A DNA stretch of 64,000 nucleotides from Prolixibacteraceae bacterium. GTDB taxonomy: Bacteria; Bacteroidota; Bacteroidia; Bacteroidales; Prolixibacteraceae. The stretch's first letter is position 1. Every line of letters starts with the position of its first letter. Location of the stretch: assembly GCA_028377305.1 (NCBI GenBank), contig JAONJW010000001.1:87964-151963 (forward strand), read 5' to 3'. The translations under genes were made by a program, and so were the position numbers. Below the pieces are notes generated by a model that was not told where the DNA came from, searched no databases, and worked only from the letters and a program-made list of their open reading frames with translations. Shown here piece by piece: positions 18,170 to 27,731 of this stretch.

Positions 18170-18777
18170 TCTATTGCGCCTAATCCTTGTCGTATGACAT
18201 CTATATTGCCTTTGGTGCAATCAATCACCGTAGAGGGAATATTACCACCCGTACCACCATCAATCATCAGATCAATAAGATGTTCGTATCTCTCATATAT
18301 AAGCTCTGGGTCGGTGGTGTATTCAACGACATTGTCTTCGTCGTATACCGAGGTAGATAGTATGGGAGATCCTAATTGTTCTACAAGATCACGGATGATC
18401 TGATTGTCAGGAATACGTATTCCTATGGTTTTCTTTTTGTTTTTAAGCATCTTAGGTACCTTATGATTCGCCTCTAGGATGAAGGTGTATGGTCCCGGTA
18501 GAAGTCTTTTCATTAGTTTGAAAACATCATTTGATATAGGCTTACAGTATTTGGAGAGCTGTGTGAAGTCGTGACAAATAAATGAAAAAAATGCTTTTTC
18601 TGCTTTAATTCCCTTAATTTTGGCGACGCGATCAATGGCTTTGGATTCGTTGATGTTACAACCGAGACCATAAATGGTGTCTGTTGGGTAAATTATGACT
18701 CCACCAGTTTCAAGAACGGCAACGGCTTGATCCATATTTCGTTGTTGTGGTGATTCTGGATGAATAGAGATGTACAT
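18166..18777 (-). CDS. Sua5/YciO/YrdC family protein
   Basis: 203 residues covering one YrdC domain: GGVIIYPTDTIYGLGCNI near 26, KIKGIKAEKAFFSFICHDF, LLPGPYTFIL, KKTIGIRIPDN and GGNIPSTVIDC. YrdC/Sua5 proteins make threonylcarbamoyl-adenylate for the t6A modification of tRNA; YciO paralogues have the same fold. I cannot tell which branch this is. The length and the KKTIGIRIPDN form resemble YciO. Convergent 4-bp overlap with the metallophosphoesterase. Confidence 0.85.
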   Translation of the reverse strand: MYISIHPESPQQRNMDQAVAVLETGGVIIYPTDTIYGLGCNINESKAIDRVAKIKGIKAEKAFFSFICHDFTQLSKYCKPISNDVFKLMKRLLPGPYTFILEANHKVPKMLKNKKKTIGIRIPDNQIIRDLVEQLGSPILSTSVYDEDNVVEYTTDPELIYERYEHLIDLMIDGGTGGNIPSTVIDCTKGNIDVIRQGLGAID

Positions 18778-18838
18778 GTCTTGATCGTTTATATTAACTG
18801 TATATTTGTAAAGTTACTATTTTAAAATTTATATTACA

Positions 18839-20290
18839 TTGAAAACAACTAATGATCTTACGCAGGGTTCGATAAGCAAGGCGCTGATTAAACTGGCTAC
18901 TCCAATTATTGGGATGTCTTTTTTACAGATGGCCTATAATATGTTAGATATGATGTGGCTTGGTCACTACGGATCTGATGATGTTGCTGTTGCTACTGTC
19001 GCAGCTGTTGGTGCTGCTACTTTCTTTACTTGGTTGGGCGTTTCGGTCATGTTGATCGTAAAAGTGGCTACGGAGGTAGGTGTCTCACAGCGTATGGGAG
19101 CAAAAAAGTATGAGGAGGCTAGTCTTTTTACAGGTAATGCAATTATTTGGATGGCGATCTTAGCGCTTGCTTATGGTGCATTTTCGTATTATTTTGCTCC
19201 TAGGTTGATTGGATTCTTTAAATTAGACAGTGATCTGGTGGTGAATATTGCAATTAATTATTTGCAGATTATTGCTATTGGTGCACCTTTCTACTACATG
19301 AATCAACCATTAACTGGTATTTTTACGGGGGCTGGTAATAGTACATTCCCTTTTAAAGCTACAACGATCGGTTTGGTGGTAAACTTTTTGTTGGACCCCT
19401 TGTTGATCTTTGGTTATGGTCCAATCCCAGGAATGGGGGCTGAAGGTGCTGCTATCGCTACAGTGTTATCTAAGATGATTGTAACAATCATTTTGGTGGT
19501 CACTTTGAAGAAGAATATCATTAATCTCCCAATCATGAAAGAGCACTTTAAAATGAAGTGGGAGATGACCAAGGAGATATTCCGAGTAGGAACTCCTGTT
19601 GGTTTACATAGTGGTTTGTTTGCTTGTTTTGCTATGATTATGGCACGAATAATATCTCAGTGGGGTGATCTTCCAATTGCTGTTCAGAGTGTCGGAGCTC
19701 AAATTGAATCTGTGTCATGGATGACCATGGAAGGTTTGGCTACGGCTTTGGCTGCCTTTACAGGGCAAAACTATGGTGCAAAGAAATGGGATCGTGTTTA
19801 TAAGGGATTCCTTGTAGCTGTGGCTTTTAGTGTCTTCTTAGGATTGGTCGTAGGTGCTATATTTATCTTCTTTGGGGGACCGATATTTGGTCTGTTTATT
19901 AACGGAGCCGAAGCGATTCGCCTTGGGGCTATATATTTCGCTATATTAGGACTTAGTCAGGTGTTTATGTGTCTAGAGATTGGAACCTCAGGTGCTTTTT
20001 ATGGTTTGGGAAAAACCAATCCACCATCTTTTGTTGGGATTACCTTCACTGGATTACGTATCCCACTAGCATTATGGTTAACTTCTATTCCAGCTTTGGG
20101 AATGACAGGTGTATGGTGGAGTATTTCAATCTCGTCATTTCTGAAAGGTATTGTGCTATTTGCATGGTTTATGATTTTTATTCTTTTCCATCCTGAGAGA
20201 GATAAGAGTAAATTACAAAAGAAACGTTGGGTTCGTTTTCTTCCAACTAGAGTGAGACAACAAATTATGGAGAATCAGATAGATTCATAA
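18839..20290 (+). CDS. MATE family efflux transporter
   Basis: 483 residues with twelve predicted transmembrane helices in two similar halves, starting at a TTG. The N terminus (LTQGSISKALIKLATPIIGM) is typical of NorM/DinF-like MATE proteins, which export cationic drugs or metabolites using a sodium or proton gradient. Membrane segments include GAATFFTWLGVSVMLIVKVA and FLGLVVGAIFIFFGGPIFGL. The C terminus is basic and cytoplasmic (KKRWVRFLPTRVRQQ). The next gene, mnmD-like, starts 3 bp after the stop, so the two are likely cotranscribed. Substrate unknown. Confidence 0.9.
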   Translation: MKTTNDLTQGSISKALIKLATPIIGMSFLQMAYNMLDMMWLGHYGSDDVAVATVAAVGAATFFTWLGVSVMLIVKVATEVGVSQRMGAKKYEEASLFTGNAIIWMAILALAYGAFSYYFAPRLIGFFKLDSDLVVNIAINYLQIIAIGAPFYYMNQPLTGIFTGAGNSTFPFKATTIGLVVNFLLDPLLIFGYGPIPGMGAEGAAIATVLSKMIVTIILVVTLKKNIINLPIMKEHFKMKWEMTKEIFRVGTPVGLHSGLFACFAMIMARIISQWGDLPIAVQSVGAQIESVSWMTMEGLATALAAFTGQNYGAKKWDRVYKGFLVAVAFSVFLGLVVGAIFIFFGGPIFGLFINGAEAIRLGAIYFAILGLSQVFMCLEIGTSGAFYGLGKTNPPSFVGITFTGLRIPLALWLTSIPALGMTGVWWSISISSFLKGIVLFAWFMIFILFHPERDKSKLQKKRWVRFLPTRVRQQIMENQIDS

Positions 20291-20292
20291 AT

Positions 20293-20976
20293 ATGGACAA
20301 GCATCATTTGAAAAGAGAAGTGACGCAAACAGAAGATGGGAGTGTCACGTTATTTATTCCTGAATTGGACGAGCACTATCATTCGATTCATGGTGCAGTG
20401 CAAGAGTCCAATCATGTGTTTATTGACGCTGGTTTTTGTCATGCTTCGCTTAATTCATTAGTTGTTTTGGAGGCTGGCTTTGGAACAGGTCTGAATGCAT
20501 TGTTGACCTATTTTGAAGCAGAAAGAGCTGGGAAACAGATTCATTTTATCTCTATGGAGAAGTATCCTTTGGTGGCAAAAGAGTATAATGGTTTAAACTA
20601 TGGACATATTGTGGATGAAGATTCCGGAGAAGAAGTGCTTCAAAAGCTTCATCATGCTGCATGGGGTGAGAAAGTTAATATTTCTGATTTCTTTTCGATA
20701 ACCAAGTTGCACATAGACATGAAAGATATGGTATGGAATGAGCTTCCTGCTATTGATCTTGTATATTATGATGCTTTTGCTCCAGATAAGCAGCCTGATC
20801 TATGGAGTGATGAGCTATTTAGGTCTGTTGTAGACGTGATGACAAAGGATGGAATACTGACAACTTACTGTGCTAAAGGTGTGGTTCGTCGTTCGTTACA
20901 ATCTGCAGGTTTGAGCATGGAGCGCTTACCTGGACCTCCTGGAAAACGAGAGATGTTAAGAGGGATAAAGCGTTAA
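20293..20976 (+). CDS. mnmD: tRNA methyltransferase MnmD (MnmC N-terminal-like)
   Basis: 227 residues: an SAM-dependent methyltransferase equal to the N-terminal domain of MnmC, without the FAD oxidase domain. It is expected to complete 5-methylaminomethyl-2-thiouridine at the tRNA wobble base. Visible motifs: SAM loop VLEAGFGTGLNAL (about 55-67), acidic IHFISMEKYPL, DLVYYDAFAPDKQPDLWSDE and GILTTYCAKGVVRRSL, with the C-terminal PGPPGKREMLRG typical of the family. It begins 3 bp after the MATE gene stop. Confidence 0.9.
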   Translation: MDKHHLKREVTQTEDGSVTLFIPELDEHYHSIHGAVQESNHVFIDAGFCHASLNSLVVLEAGFGTGLNALLTYFEAERAGKQIHFISMEKYPLVAKEYNGLNYGHIVDEDSGEEVLQKLHHAAWGEKVNISDFFSITKLHIDMKDMVWNELPAIDLVYYDAFAPDKQPDLWSDELFRSVVDVMTKDGILTTYCAKGVVRRSLQSAGLSMERLPGPPGKREMLRGIKR

Positions 20977-21072
20977 TGTGGTGTTAATATGTTGAATTTA
21001 TTAAGGTTCAGTATTGTAATTCTACGAAAAACATTATCTTCGAGTTTTATATTTTAATAACAAAGTAAAAAG

Positions 21073-21681
21073 ATGGCAGATACATTTACATCTTCATTAG
21101 AAAAACTAAGCTATGCGCTTGGTTTAAGTATGGCTTCAAATATTATCGGAGCAGGTATTAAAGAGGTTGATTCGAACAAAGTGTTAGAGGCTTTAAATGA
21201 TGCGTTGAATGGAGCTGAGCTTAAGCTAGAAGCTGAAGAGGCAAATGCAATAATTCAAGAATTCCTTAACGAGAAACATGCTGAAGCTGCAACAGTTGCA
21301 TTGGCTGAAGGAAAAGCTTTCATGGATGAGAATGCAACTAAAGAAGGCGTAGAAGTAATGGAAAGTGGTATCCAATATATCGTTCTTAATGAGGGCGAAG
21401 GTGCAAAACCTACATTGGAGTCGCAAGTGAAGTGTCACTACCACGGAACACTTATCGACGGTTCAGTATTCGATAGTTCAGTAGAGCGTAATGATCCTGC
21501 TACTTTTCCTTTAAACGGAGTTATCCAAGGATGGCAGATTGCACTTCAAGAGATGCAAGTTGGAGAGAAGAGACGTCTTTTCATCCCATCAACTTTAGCT
21601 TATGGTGAACAAGGTGCTGGGGGAGCTATTGGGCCAAACCAAACACTTATTTTCGAAGTTGAGCTATTGGAGATTGTTTAA
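21073..21681 (+). CDS. FKBP-type prolyl isomerase, cytoplasmic
   Basis: 202 residues with no signal peptide. An N-terminal helical FKBP dimerisation domain ([20 protein letters not shown]) is followed by a C-terminal FKBP domain (about 115-202) with [31 protein letters not shown] and [20 protein letters not shown]. This is the FkpA/FklB arrangement, a cis-trans prolyl isomerase and chaperone. A second FKBP gene with a lipoprotein signal follows after 53 bp; the two look like a duplicated pair serving the cytoplasm and the envelope. Confidence 0.92.
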   Translation: MADTFTSSLEKLSYALGLSMASNIIGAGIKEVDSNKVLEALNDALNGAELKLEAEEANAIIQEFLNEKHAEAATVALAEGKAFMDENATKEGVEVMESGIQYIVLNEGEGAKPTLESQVKCHYHGTLIDGSVFDSSVERNDPATFPLNGVIQGWQIALQEMQVGEKRRLFIPSTLAYGEQGAGGAIGPNQTLIFEVELLEIV

Positions 21682-21734
21682 CTCTTTTCAAGATAGATAG
21701 AATTAAAGAAGGAAATAAAATAAACTTGATTAAT

Positions 21735-22445
21735 ATGAAACTTAAAAACTTCGCTTACGCGCTAACTATCGGTGGTGCTTTTGCTTTTGCATCTTGTCAA
21801 CCAGGTGCTGGAACTGTAGAATTGAAGACACAAGCAGACTCAACAGCTTATGCTATTGGTGTTAACATGGGGAAAAGTCTTGAAAGTGCTCCAGGTCAAG
21901 CAAAATTGAATGTTGAGATTATCAATTCAGCATTTAAAACGACTTTGCGTGATGGAGAGACAAAACTTACTGAAGAAGAGTGTCGTACAGTAATCCAAGC
22001 TTTCTTTACTGCACAACAAGCGCTTGTTAAGACTGAAAACCTAGAGAAAGGTAAGAAGTTCTTAGCTGAAAATAAAGAGAAAGACGGAGTCTTTACAACA
22101 GAGTCTGGTCTACAATATAAAGTAGTGAAAAAAGGTGATGGTGCGATCCCAACAGCTGAGGACAAAGTTAAAGTTCACTATACTGGACGTCTTCTTCCTG
22201 ATGCTACTAACCCAGAAGGAAAAGTATTTGATAGTTCAATTGAGCGTGGTGAGCCAATAGATTTTGGTGTAACAGGTGTTATCCCAGGATGGACAGAGGT
22301 ACTTCAATTGATGCCTGTTGGATCAGAATTCAAAGTTTTCATCCCTTCTGAACTAGCATATGGTGAAAGAGGAGCTGGTGCTGACATTACACCTAATTCA
22401 ACTTTGGTATTTGATATTCAACTTCTTGATATCATCAAAGAATAA
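21735..22445 (+). CDS. FKBP-type prolyl isomerase, lipoprotein
   Basis: I use the ATG at 21735 ([20 protein letters not shown]), which gives a lipobox-type signal peptide with Cys21; an upstream TTG is less likely. The N-terminal FKBP dimerisation domain ([18 protein letters not shown]) is followed by an FKBP domain (about 130-236) with [41 protein letters not shown] and [17 protein letters not shown]. It probably acts on proteins in the periplasm or at the outer membrane. Paralogue of the gene just upstream. Confidence 0.92.
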   Translation: MKLKNFAYALTIGGAFAFASCQPGAGTVELKTQADSTAYAIGVNMGKSLESAPGQAKLNVEIINSAFKTTLRDGETKLTEEECRTVIQAFFTAQQALVKTENLEKGKKFLAENKEKDGVFTTESGLQYKVVKKGDGAIPTAEDKVKVHYTGRLLPDATNPEGKVFDSSIERGEPIDFGVTGVIPGWTEVLQLMPVGSEFKVFIPSELAYGERGAGADITPNSTLVFDIQLLDIIKE

Positions 22446-22480
22446 TTACTTGTATTTATTCCCCATTTAATGGGAAGAAG

Positions 22481-22511
22481 GGAGATTCTTGAAAATAGAA
22501 TCTCCTTTTTT
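22481..22511 (+). terminator. Rho-independent terminator
   Basis: GGAGATTCT (22481-22489) pairs with AGAATCTCC (22497-22505) and is followed by six T. It closes the FKBP pair. Confidence 0.85.
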
Positions 22512-22573
22512 GTTGTCAATTATTTAGGGATTTATTCATAAATTCTTTAACTTCATAATTGTCTAATTAATTG

Positions 22574-22581
22574 TATCTTTG
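22574..22581 (+). promoter_or_regulatory. -7 element before the DUF3127 gene
   Basis: TATCTTTG matches TAnnTTTG 30 bp before the start at 22611. The -33 position reads TTC in place of TTG. Confidence 0.5.
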
Positions 22582-22610
22582 TAGTCAAACATTCAATTTT
22601 ATAAATCCGT

Positions 22611-23024
22611 ATGAGTTTTACAGTTAAAGGTAAATTAGAGAAGATTCTAGACGAGGTTTCTGGAACAAGTGCAAGAGGTGAGTGGAAGAAACGTGAGTTT
22701 GTTCTAACAACGCATGATGAGCAATACCCAAGAACGATCTGTTTTACTTTATTTAATGATAAGGTTTCTTTGATCGAAGGTTTCCAGCCTGGCCAAGACC
22801 TTGAAGTTTCTTTCTCTGTTGAGTCAAGAGAGTATCAAGGAAGATATTTCCACAATGTGAATGCTTGGAGGGTTCAACCTGCCATGGCAGCTGCTCCAGG
22901 TGCACCACAAGGAACTGTCCCTCAATTTGATCCTAACGCATATGCTGCACCAGTATCTAATGCATCAGGAACGGCAGCTCCTGCTGCTGGAGGAGATGCA
23001 GAGGACGATGATCTTCCATTCTAA
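22611..23024 (+). CDS. DUF3127 protein with SSB-like tail
   Basis: 137 residues. Residues 1-90 match DUF3127 (MSFTVKGKLEKILDEVSGTS, WKKREFVLTTHDEQYPRTIC, LEVSFSVESREYQGRYFHNV), an OB-fold-like beta domain. Then comes a low-complexity Ala/Pro/Gly linker and an acidic C terminus GDAEDDDLPF. That layout, an OB-like domain, a flexible linker and an acidic tip ending in a hydrophobic Pro-Phe, is the layout of single-stranded DNA-binding protein. A role in single-strand DNA handling is inference. Transcribed alone, with its own -7 element and terminator. Confidence 0.85.
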   Translation: MSFTVKGKLEKILDEVSGTSARGEWKKREFVLTTHDEQYPRTICFTLFNDKVSLIEGFQPGQDLEVSFSVESREYQGRYFHNVNAWRVQPAMAAAPGAPQGTVPQFDPNAYAAPVSNASGTAAPAAGGDAEDDDLPF

Positions 23025-23060
23025 CGAATAATTTACTTCTATTTTGAAGTATCAAAATAA

Positions 23061-23092
23061 AAAAGGCAATTCATTTCTGAATTGCCTTTTTT
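23061..23092. terminator. Terminator between convergent genes
   Basis: AAAAGGCAATTCA pairs with TGAATTGCCTTTT with a four-base loop and A and T tracts on both sides, so it can serve DUF3127 and the convergent lrp-like gene. Confidence 0.85.
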
Positions 23093-23112
23093 GTTACAAT
23101 GTATAATTGCCA

Positions 23113-23613
23113 CTATCCAATTGGGATCTGTCTTTTGAATACTTGATCCAATGAGATAAAAGTTTCCGTTCTAGCTATACCGTCAATAGCCTGAAGATCG
23201 GTATCGATGATCTTCTTAAGGTGTCTATTAGACTTGGCTTGAACTTTAATGAAAATAGCCCAAGCACCCGTTGTAAAGTGACACTCTACTACTTCAGGAA
23301 TCTCTTTAAGTTGTTCTACAACTTTTTTGTCGTAGTTTGCTTTCTCAAGGAAAATACCTAAGTATGCACAGGTGTTGAAACCTAATTTGTTAGGATTCAC
23401 TATGAACTCAGATCCTGAGACAATGCCAATATTTAGTAGTCTTTGAACACGTTGGTGAATGGCTGCTCCCGAGACACCACACTCTCGCGCTACTTCAAGA
23501 AATGGAATTCTTGCATTCTTTGTAATGAGCTGCAGAATCTTTTTATCCAGTTCATCAATATGAACGACTTCTTCTGTATATTCCATTTCTGGACTTTCAG
23601 TATACTTTTTCAC
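23113..23613 (-). CDS. Lrp/AsnC family transcriptional regulator
   Basis: 166 residues. An N-terminal HTH (IDELDKKILQLITKNARIPF, LEVARECGVSGAAIHQRVQRL) is followed by the ligand-binding RAM domain (NTCAYLGIFLEKANYDKKVV, VVECHFTTGAWAIFIKVQAK), the standard Lrp/AsnC architecture. The N terminus carries about 17 extra acidic residues. Such proteins sense amino acids and act as octamers; the target here is unknown, and the divergent region toward 23.7 kb is AT-rich. Confidence 0.9.
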   Translation of the reverse strand: MKKYTESPEMEYTEEVVHIDELDKKILQLITKNARIPFLEVARECGVSGAAIHQRVQRLLNIGIVSGSEFIVNPNKLGFNTCAYLGIFLEKANYDKKVVEQLKEIPEVVECHFTTGAWAIFIKVQAKSNRHLKKIIDTDLQAIDGIARTETFISLDQVFKRQIPIG

Positions 23614-23836
23614 AGTGCTTATAATTTGTTACAAAAACAATGAAAACTATTTTAATCTGTTGCAAATATAGGTAAATTTAGCCGATAAAAGCAATGATCT
23701 AACATGTTAAATAGAATGTTTGAAACAATGTTTTCTACTATTCCGCAAATCTATTAATAATATGTAAATAATAGTAGCTTTTGACTTATAATTTTTAATT
23801 GATTTTTATCATATATATGCCATAAAAGTGCAATGT

Positions 23837-25024
23837 TTAGTTTGCACTTTCGGTTAGGTGTGATGGGTATTGATATACTTTTAATTTAAAAGCTGGCATT
23901 ACTGCTATCAAGGTTTCAATGATACTTGATTGTAACTCCTCATAGGGTTGCCACTCTTTAATTAAAGAGAAAATGTAAAGTTCTAGAGGTAACCCCATAG
24001 GTGTTTGTTGAAGCAGTCTAATAATTTGTGTCATCTCGTTGCTTACTTTAGGATGCTTGGCAACGTAGGCTTTGGTATACTCTCTAAATAGGGTAACATT
24101 GGTTATTCCATCAAAGAAAGTTATGCTCTTAGGTACTAGCCCCTCTTCTTTCATTCTGTTGAATGTCTCTTGATCGATGATGCTGGTTGTTTGAATATCG
24201 ATGTAGATAGATTTTTTGATACGTCTACCATTTCCCTCTTCCATTCCTCTCCAGTTTTTTACACTCTCAGAGATCATTGCATAAGTTGGGATGGTAGTGA
24301 TGGTTTTATCCCAGTTCTGAACTTTTACTGTATTCAGTGAAATATCTTCCACAGTACCATCAGCCATTCTAGATGGCATTTCTATCCAGTCTCCAATTTG
24401 AAGCATGCGATTTGCGGCAAGCTGAACACTAGCAACGAGACCTAGTATCGTGTCTTTAAATACCAACAATAGTACGGCTGCCATAGCTCCAAGTCCTCCA
24501 ACGATAGTCGACGGATTTTTTACAAGGAGAATGGATATGATGATGACCCCACATACTACATAAAGAAAAATCTTTATCATCTGAATATATCCCTTAATTG
24601 GTCTTTGCTTGGCAAAAGGATATAAGTTGTATACATCTAATACGGTATCAAGAAAACGATCTAATAGGTATGCAAAAATAAGAGTTAAATAAATTTTTGT
24701 ACCTTCGGTAAGGATGGCTGTTACTAGATGAAAATCAGCATCAGCAAAGTTCGAGATATTAAAAATGAATGCTGCAGGAATAAGATGTGCAAAACCTCTA
24801 AATAATTTGTTCTTAAACATGAAGTCATCCCATCGAGATTTCGTTTTACTTACAAGTCTAGGTAGCGTTGCCCAGATTATATTTCTTGTGATAAAGTATA
24901 ACGCCATTGCAATAATTGCAATTAATGTTAGTGAGATCGTTAATCCAAGGTATTCTCCATAAGGGGCACTCACTCCTAGATTAGTAAACCATTCTTTCAA
25001 GAATGGGTAAAGTGCTTTCATCAT
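23837..25024 (-). CDS. MscS family mechanosensitive channel
   Basis: I start at the ATG at 25024 (MMKALYPFLKEW); a TTG 45 bp upstream is also open. About 395 residues with five hydrophobic helices in the N-terminal half. The pore helix and following beta domain are recognisable (GGLGAMAAVLLLVFKDTILG, LAANRMLQIGDWIEMPSRMA, DGTVEDISLNTVKVQNWDKT). The length and the C-terminal domain resemble the YbdG branch, which releases solutes on osmotic down-shock. Divergent from the M64 peptidase gene. Confidence 0.88.
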   Translation of the reverse strand: MMKALYPFLKEWFTNLGVSAPYGEYLGLTISLTLIAIIAMALYFITRNIIWATLPRLVSKTKSRWDDFMFKNKLFRGFAHLIPAAFIFNISNFADADFHLVTAILTEGTKIYLTLIFAYLLDRFLDTVLDVYNLYPFAKQRPIKGYIQMIKIFLYVVCGVIIISILLVKNPSTIVGGLGAMAAVLLLVFKDTILGLVASVQLAANRMLQIGDWIEMPSRMADGTVEDISLNTVKVQNWDKTITTIPTYAMISESVKNWRGMEEGNGRRIKKSIYIDIQTTSIIDQETFNRMKEEGLVPKSITFFDGITNVTLFREYTKAYVAKHPKVSNEMTQIIRLLQQTPMGLPLELYIFSLIKEWQPYEELQSSIIETLIAVMPAFKLKVYQYPSHLTESAN

Positions 25025-25104
25025 AATGAGGTATTCGAAGTTTGTTCTAGTAAAAATAATTATTGGCAAATATATTTAATTTTTCATACAAAAAGTTACA
25101 TGTT

Positions 25105-26397
25105 ATGATACGAAAGATATTTTATCTTGTTTGTGTACTGTTGTCCACTTTTATCTTTACATCTAATGTTTCTGCTTCATCGTTTTCTTCTAATTTTGTA
25201 GATGAAACCGTACGGTTTGAATTTCAATTATGTGGAAATGCCGACACTACCTTTGTAGTGGAAGGGAATTACTGCGTTGAAGGGGTCTGGGGAGGTTCTA
25301 AGGAGCATCTATTGAACGATATGGGTTATGGGAACTTCCACTTAGAACTGGTTCGTAAATCAGATAATATGGTAATCTATTCTACGGGATTGAGTCCTCT
25401 TTTTCAAGAATGGAAAAGTACAGCCGAAGCTAAGATGACCATCCGTTCGTTTGACCATGTTTTTCGTTTTCCTAACCCTAAACAGGAGTGTTTAATTCAA
25501 ATAAAAGAACGTAAGTTTGATGGTAGCATGTCACTACTTGCTACGTTTCCCTTTTCACCCAAAAGTTATTTTATCATCCAGGAGAGGCCGTTCGAATATA
25601 AAAAAGAGGTAATCTTTGGAGATGGGACTAATGTTGCGAAAAAAGTCGATGTGGTAATGTTGGCTGATGGTTACACTGAACAAGAGTATGATAAATTCAT
25701 TCACGATGCCAAGCGCATGGTTACAGCACTTTTTAAAATGCCCCCGTATGATAAATATAAACGAGACTTCAACTTTGTGGCAGTCTTTCATCCCTCTTTA
25801 GAGAGTGGATGTGACATCCCTGGAGAGTATGATTATAAGAATACAACCTATAGCTCTTCCTTTTATACGTTTGATATTTCAAGGTATCTTACTGCAAGAG
25901 ATATGTGTCAAGTATATAAAGATGCAGCAACAGTTCCTTATGATCAGATCTATGTGTTGGTAAACACGGAGAAATATGGTGGAGGAGGATTCTATAACTC
26001 TATCAATTTGACTTCTGTAGACAATCCTCTTTCTGAAGAGGTCTTCATTCATGAGTTTGGACATGGATTTGCTGGGTTGGCAGACGAGTACTATAACTCT
26101 TCTACTGCATTCGATGAAACATACTATAATTTAGAAGTAGAGCCTTGGGAACCGAATATTACCACCATGGTAGATTTTGATAAGAAGTGGAAATCCATGT
26201 TACCAAAGGAGTTGATTATTCCAACTCCTAGAACGAAGAAATATAAGAAAACATTAGGGGTTTTTGAAGGAGGTGGATATATGAAAAAAGGTGTTTACTC
26301 TCCTAGGCAAGACTGCCGTATGAAAACCAATACGAGCAAAGGATTTTGTGACGTGTGTCAAAAATCTATTGCTCGTATAATAGAACACCACCGTTAA
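25105..26397 (+). CDS. Secreted M64 family metallopeptidase
   Basis: The ATG at 25105 gives a signal peptide (MIRKIFYLVCVLLSTFIF) and a 430-residue precursor. The catalytic zinc site HEFGHGFAGLADEYY, with the two His, Glu and a downstream Asp, is that of peptidase family M64 (IgA peptidase-like). The domain begins near VDVVMLADGYTEQEYDKF. The N-terminal about 140 residues are a beta-rich domain common in Bacteroidota members. The C-terminal CRMKTNTSKGFCDVCQ has several Cys that may form disulphides outside the cytoplasm. It ends 3 bp from the convergent MORN-like gene. Confidence 0.88.
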   Translation: MIRKIFYLVCVLLSTFIFTSNVSASSFSSNFVDETVRFEFQLCGNADTTFVVEGNYCVEGVWGGSKEHLLNDMGYGNFHLELVRKSDNMVIYSTGLSPLFQEWKSTAEAKMTIRSFDHVFRFPNPKQECLIQIKERKFDGSMSLLATFPFSPKSYFIIQERPFEYKKEVIFGDGTNVAKKVDVVMLADGYTEQEYDKFIHDAKRMVTALFKMPPYDKYKRDFNFVAVFHPSLESGCDIPGEYDYKNTTYSSSFYTFDISRYLTARDMCQVYKDAATVPYDQIYVLVNTEKYGGGGFYNSINLTSVDNPLSEEVFIHEFGHGFAGLADEYYNSSTAFDETYYNLEVEPWEPNITTMVDFDKKWKSMLPKELIIPTPRTKKYKKTLGVFEGGGYMKKGVYSPRQDCRMKTNTSKGFCDVCQKSIARIIEHHR

Positions 26398-26400
26398 ATA

Positions 26401-27255
26401 TTAGTAGTTCTGGTGCATCTTTTTAACCCTGTGGATATACTCCATGGGGTTATACATATAATCTTTAGGATCTGTGAATTTATTTTGTGATTCCTCCTTG
26501 GTAGGAATCTCTAATTCAGATAGTTTATCTAGTTCTCTTGGATTTAATAATTTGTCATCTTTGTATTGTAGTTCACAACCTGGTTCTCCTTTGGTGTTAT
26601 AGTATCTCCATGATCCTTGCTTCATCCCATTCTCTAGGTTGCCTTCAAAGCGTACTTTCCCATCTCTGTATAGCTCACGGTGAACACCATACTCAATGCC
26701 TTGTTTATATTGAGATTTACTCAATAGTGCACCTTCTTGATAATATTCGAATTTATTCCCTTCTAGCTTGCCATTATTCCATTTGGATAAGGATTTCATA
26801 TTTCCATTATCGTAATAGGTTTTAGATATTCCATCCAATTGATTATTGGTGAAATTAAGAATAGAAGAAAGTTTACCATTCTCCTGAAACATTTTCCATG
26901 TCCCCATCTTCTTCTTGTTGATATACCTACCCATGGCAGATTGGGTACCTTTGGGATAGTAAAATGAAGCATCCACAGTGTCGCCACCCAGTGAAAAGTT
27001 CATCACACACTTTAGCTTCCCATTTTCATCATAGCGGTATAACTTATCTGTAGGGTGTCCATTCTTAAATCTCCCACGATATTTAGTTGTGCCATTAGGA
27101 CGTTTGACTAACCATACACCTGTTTTTTGCCCATTCGTATCCACCTGGTTTATTTCTGTGTTTTGTGCCGTAGTCTTGTAAGCAATACCACCAAAACATA
27201 AACAAAGTAGCCAAACTTTAACTAGAATATTCCCCATTTTACTCATCTTAATCAA
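26401..27255 (-). CDS. Secreted MORN/YwqK-like repeat protein
   Basis: 284 residues with a signal peptide (VWLLCLCFGGIAYKTTAQ). From about residue 45 there are at least eight repeats of the form G..yY..G....... (YRGRFKNGHPTDKLYRYDEN, YYDNGNMKSLSKWNNGKLEG, ELYRDGKVRFEGNLENGMKQ), the MORN-type beta repeat annotated in Bacteroidota as YwqK-family antitoxin-like. That antitoxin name is a family label; nothing here suggests a toxin partner. The start could also be the ATG at 27246 or 27237. Confidence 0.8.
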   Translation of the reverse strand: MIKMSKMGNILVKVWLLCLCFGGIAYKTTAQNTEINQVDTNGQKTGVWLVKRPNGTTKYRGRFKNGHPTDKLYRYDENGKLKCVMNFSLGGDTVDASFYYPKGTQSAMGRYINKKKMGTWKMFQENGKLSSILNFTNNQLDGISKTYYDNGNMKSLSKWNNGKLEGNKFEYYQEGALLSKSQYKQGIEYGVHRELYRDGKVRFEGNLENGMKQGSWRYYNTKGEPGCELQYKDDKLLNPRELDKLSELEIPTKEESQNKFTDPKDYMYNPMEYIHRVKKMHQNY

Positions 27256-27607
27256 TTAGGCCTTAAATATAATTAACCATTTTAAATTTGAGTATGCTTG
27301 TGACGGGTTTTATATTCTTAATGGAACAATTGTGAGTTTTGTCTTGATTTGTATATTCTATTTGTCTGCATAATCGGGTGGTAATAGACTTATGAAATGT
27401 CGTAGATTATCTCTAGATATTGTAGAATGTACGAAGAAAAGATAATTAACTATCTGAAATGCACATAGGGTGCATAGGTCGGGTATTACTTTGTATTAGA
27501 CCACAAGATTTACATATTTGACCAATCAAACCTAAATAATGTATGTTTCTATTTTAGATGCTTTTCTACACCAAAGATTATTTACTCAATAAAGAGACAA
27601 ACATTTA
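27256..27607. other. Intergenic region, nothing recognised
   Basis: AT-rich, stops in all frames, no RNA gene recognised. It ends at a strong terminator hairpin. Confidence 0.45.
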
Positions 27608-27640
27608 AAAAGCCACTAGTGTTTATTCACTAGTGGCTTT
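27608..27640. terminator. Terminator hairpin
   Basis: AAAGCCACTAGTG pairs perfectly with CACTAGTGGCTTT around TTTATT; it can terminate transcription from either side. It probably closes the SusC/D operon, whose last gene ends at 27732. Confidence 0.75.
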
Positions 27641-27731
27641 ATTGTATCCATAAATAGGGATCGATATTGATGATACATAATGGTTTATAAACTAGCAATT
27701 ATCTCGATGCTGGTTTATAAATTTCTATAGT

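Noticed and set aside
26401..27255. Antitoxin of a toxin-antitoxin pair
   Set aside because: The YwqK/MORN label is a family name only; the protein has a signal peptide and no toxin gene is adjacent.
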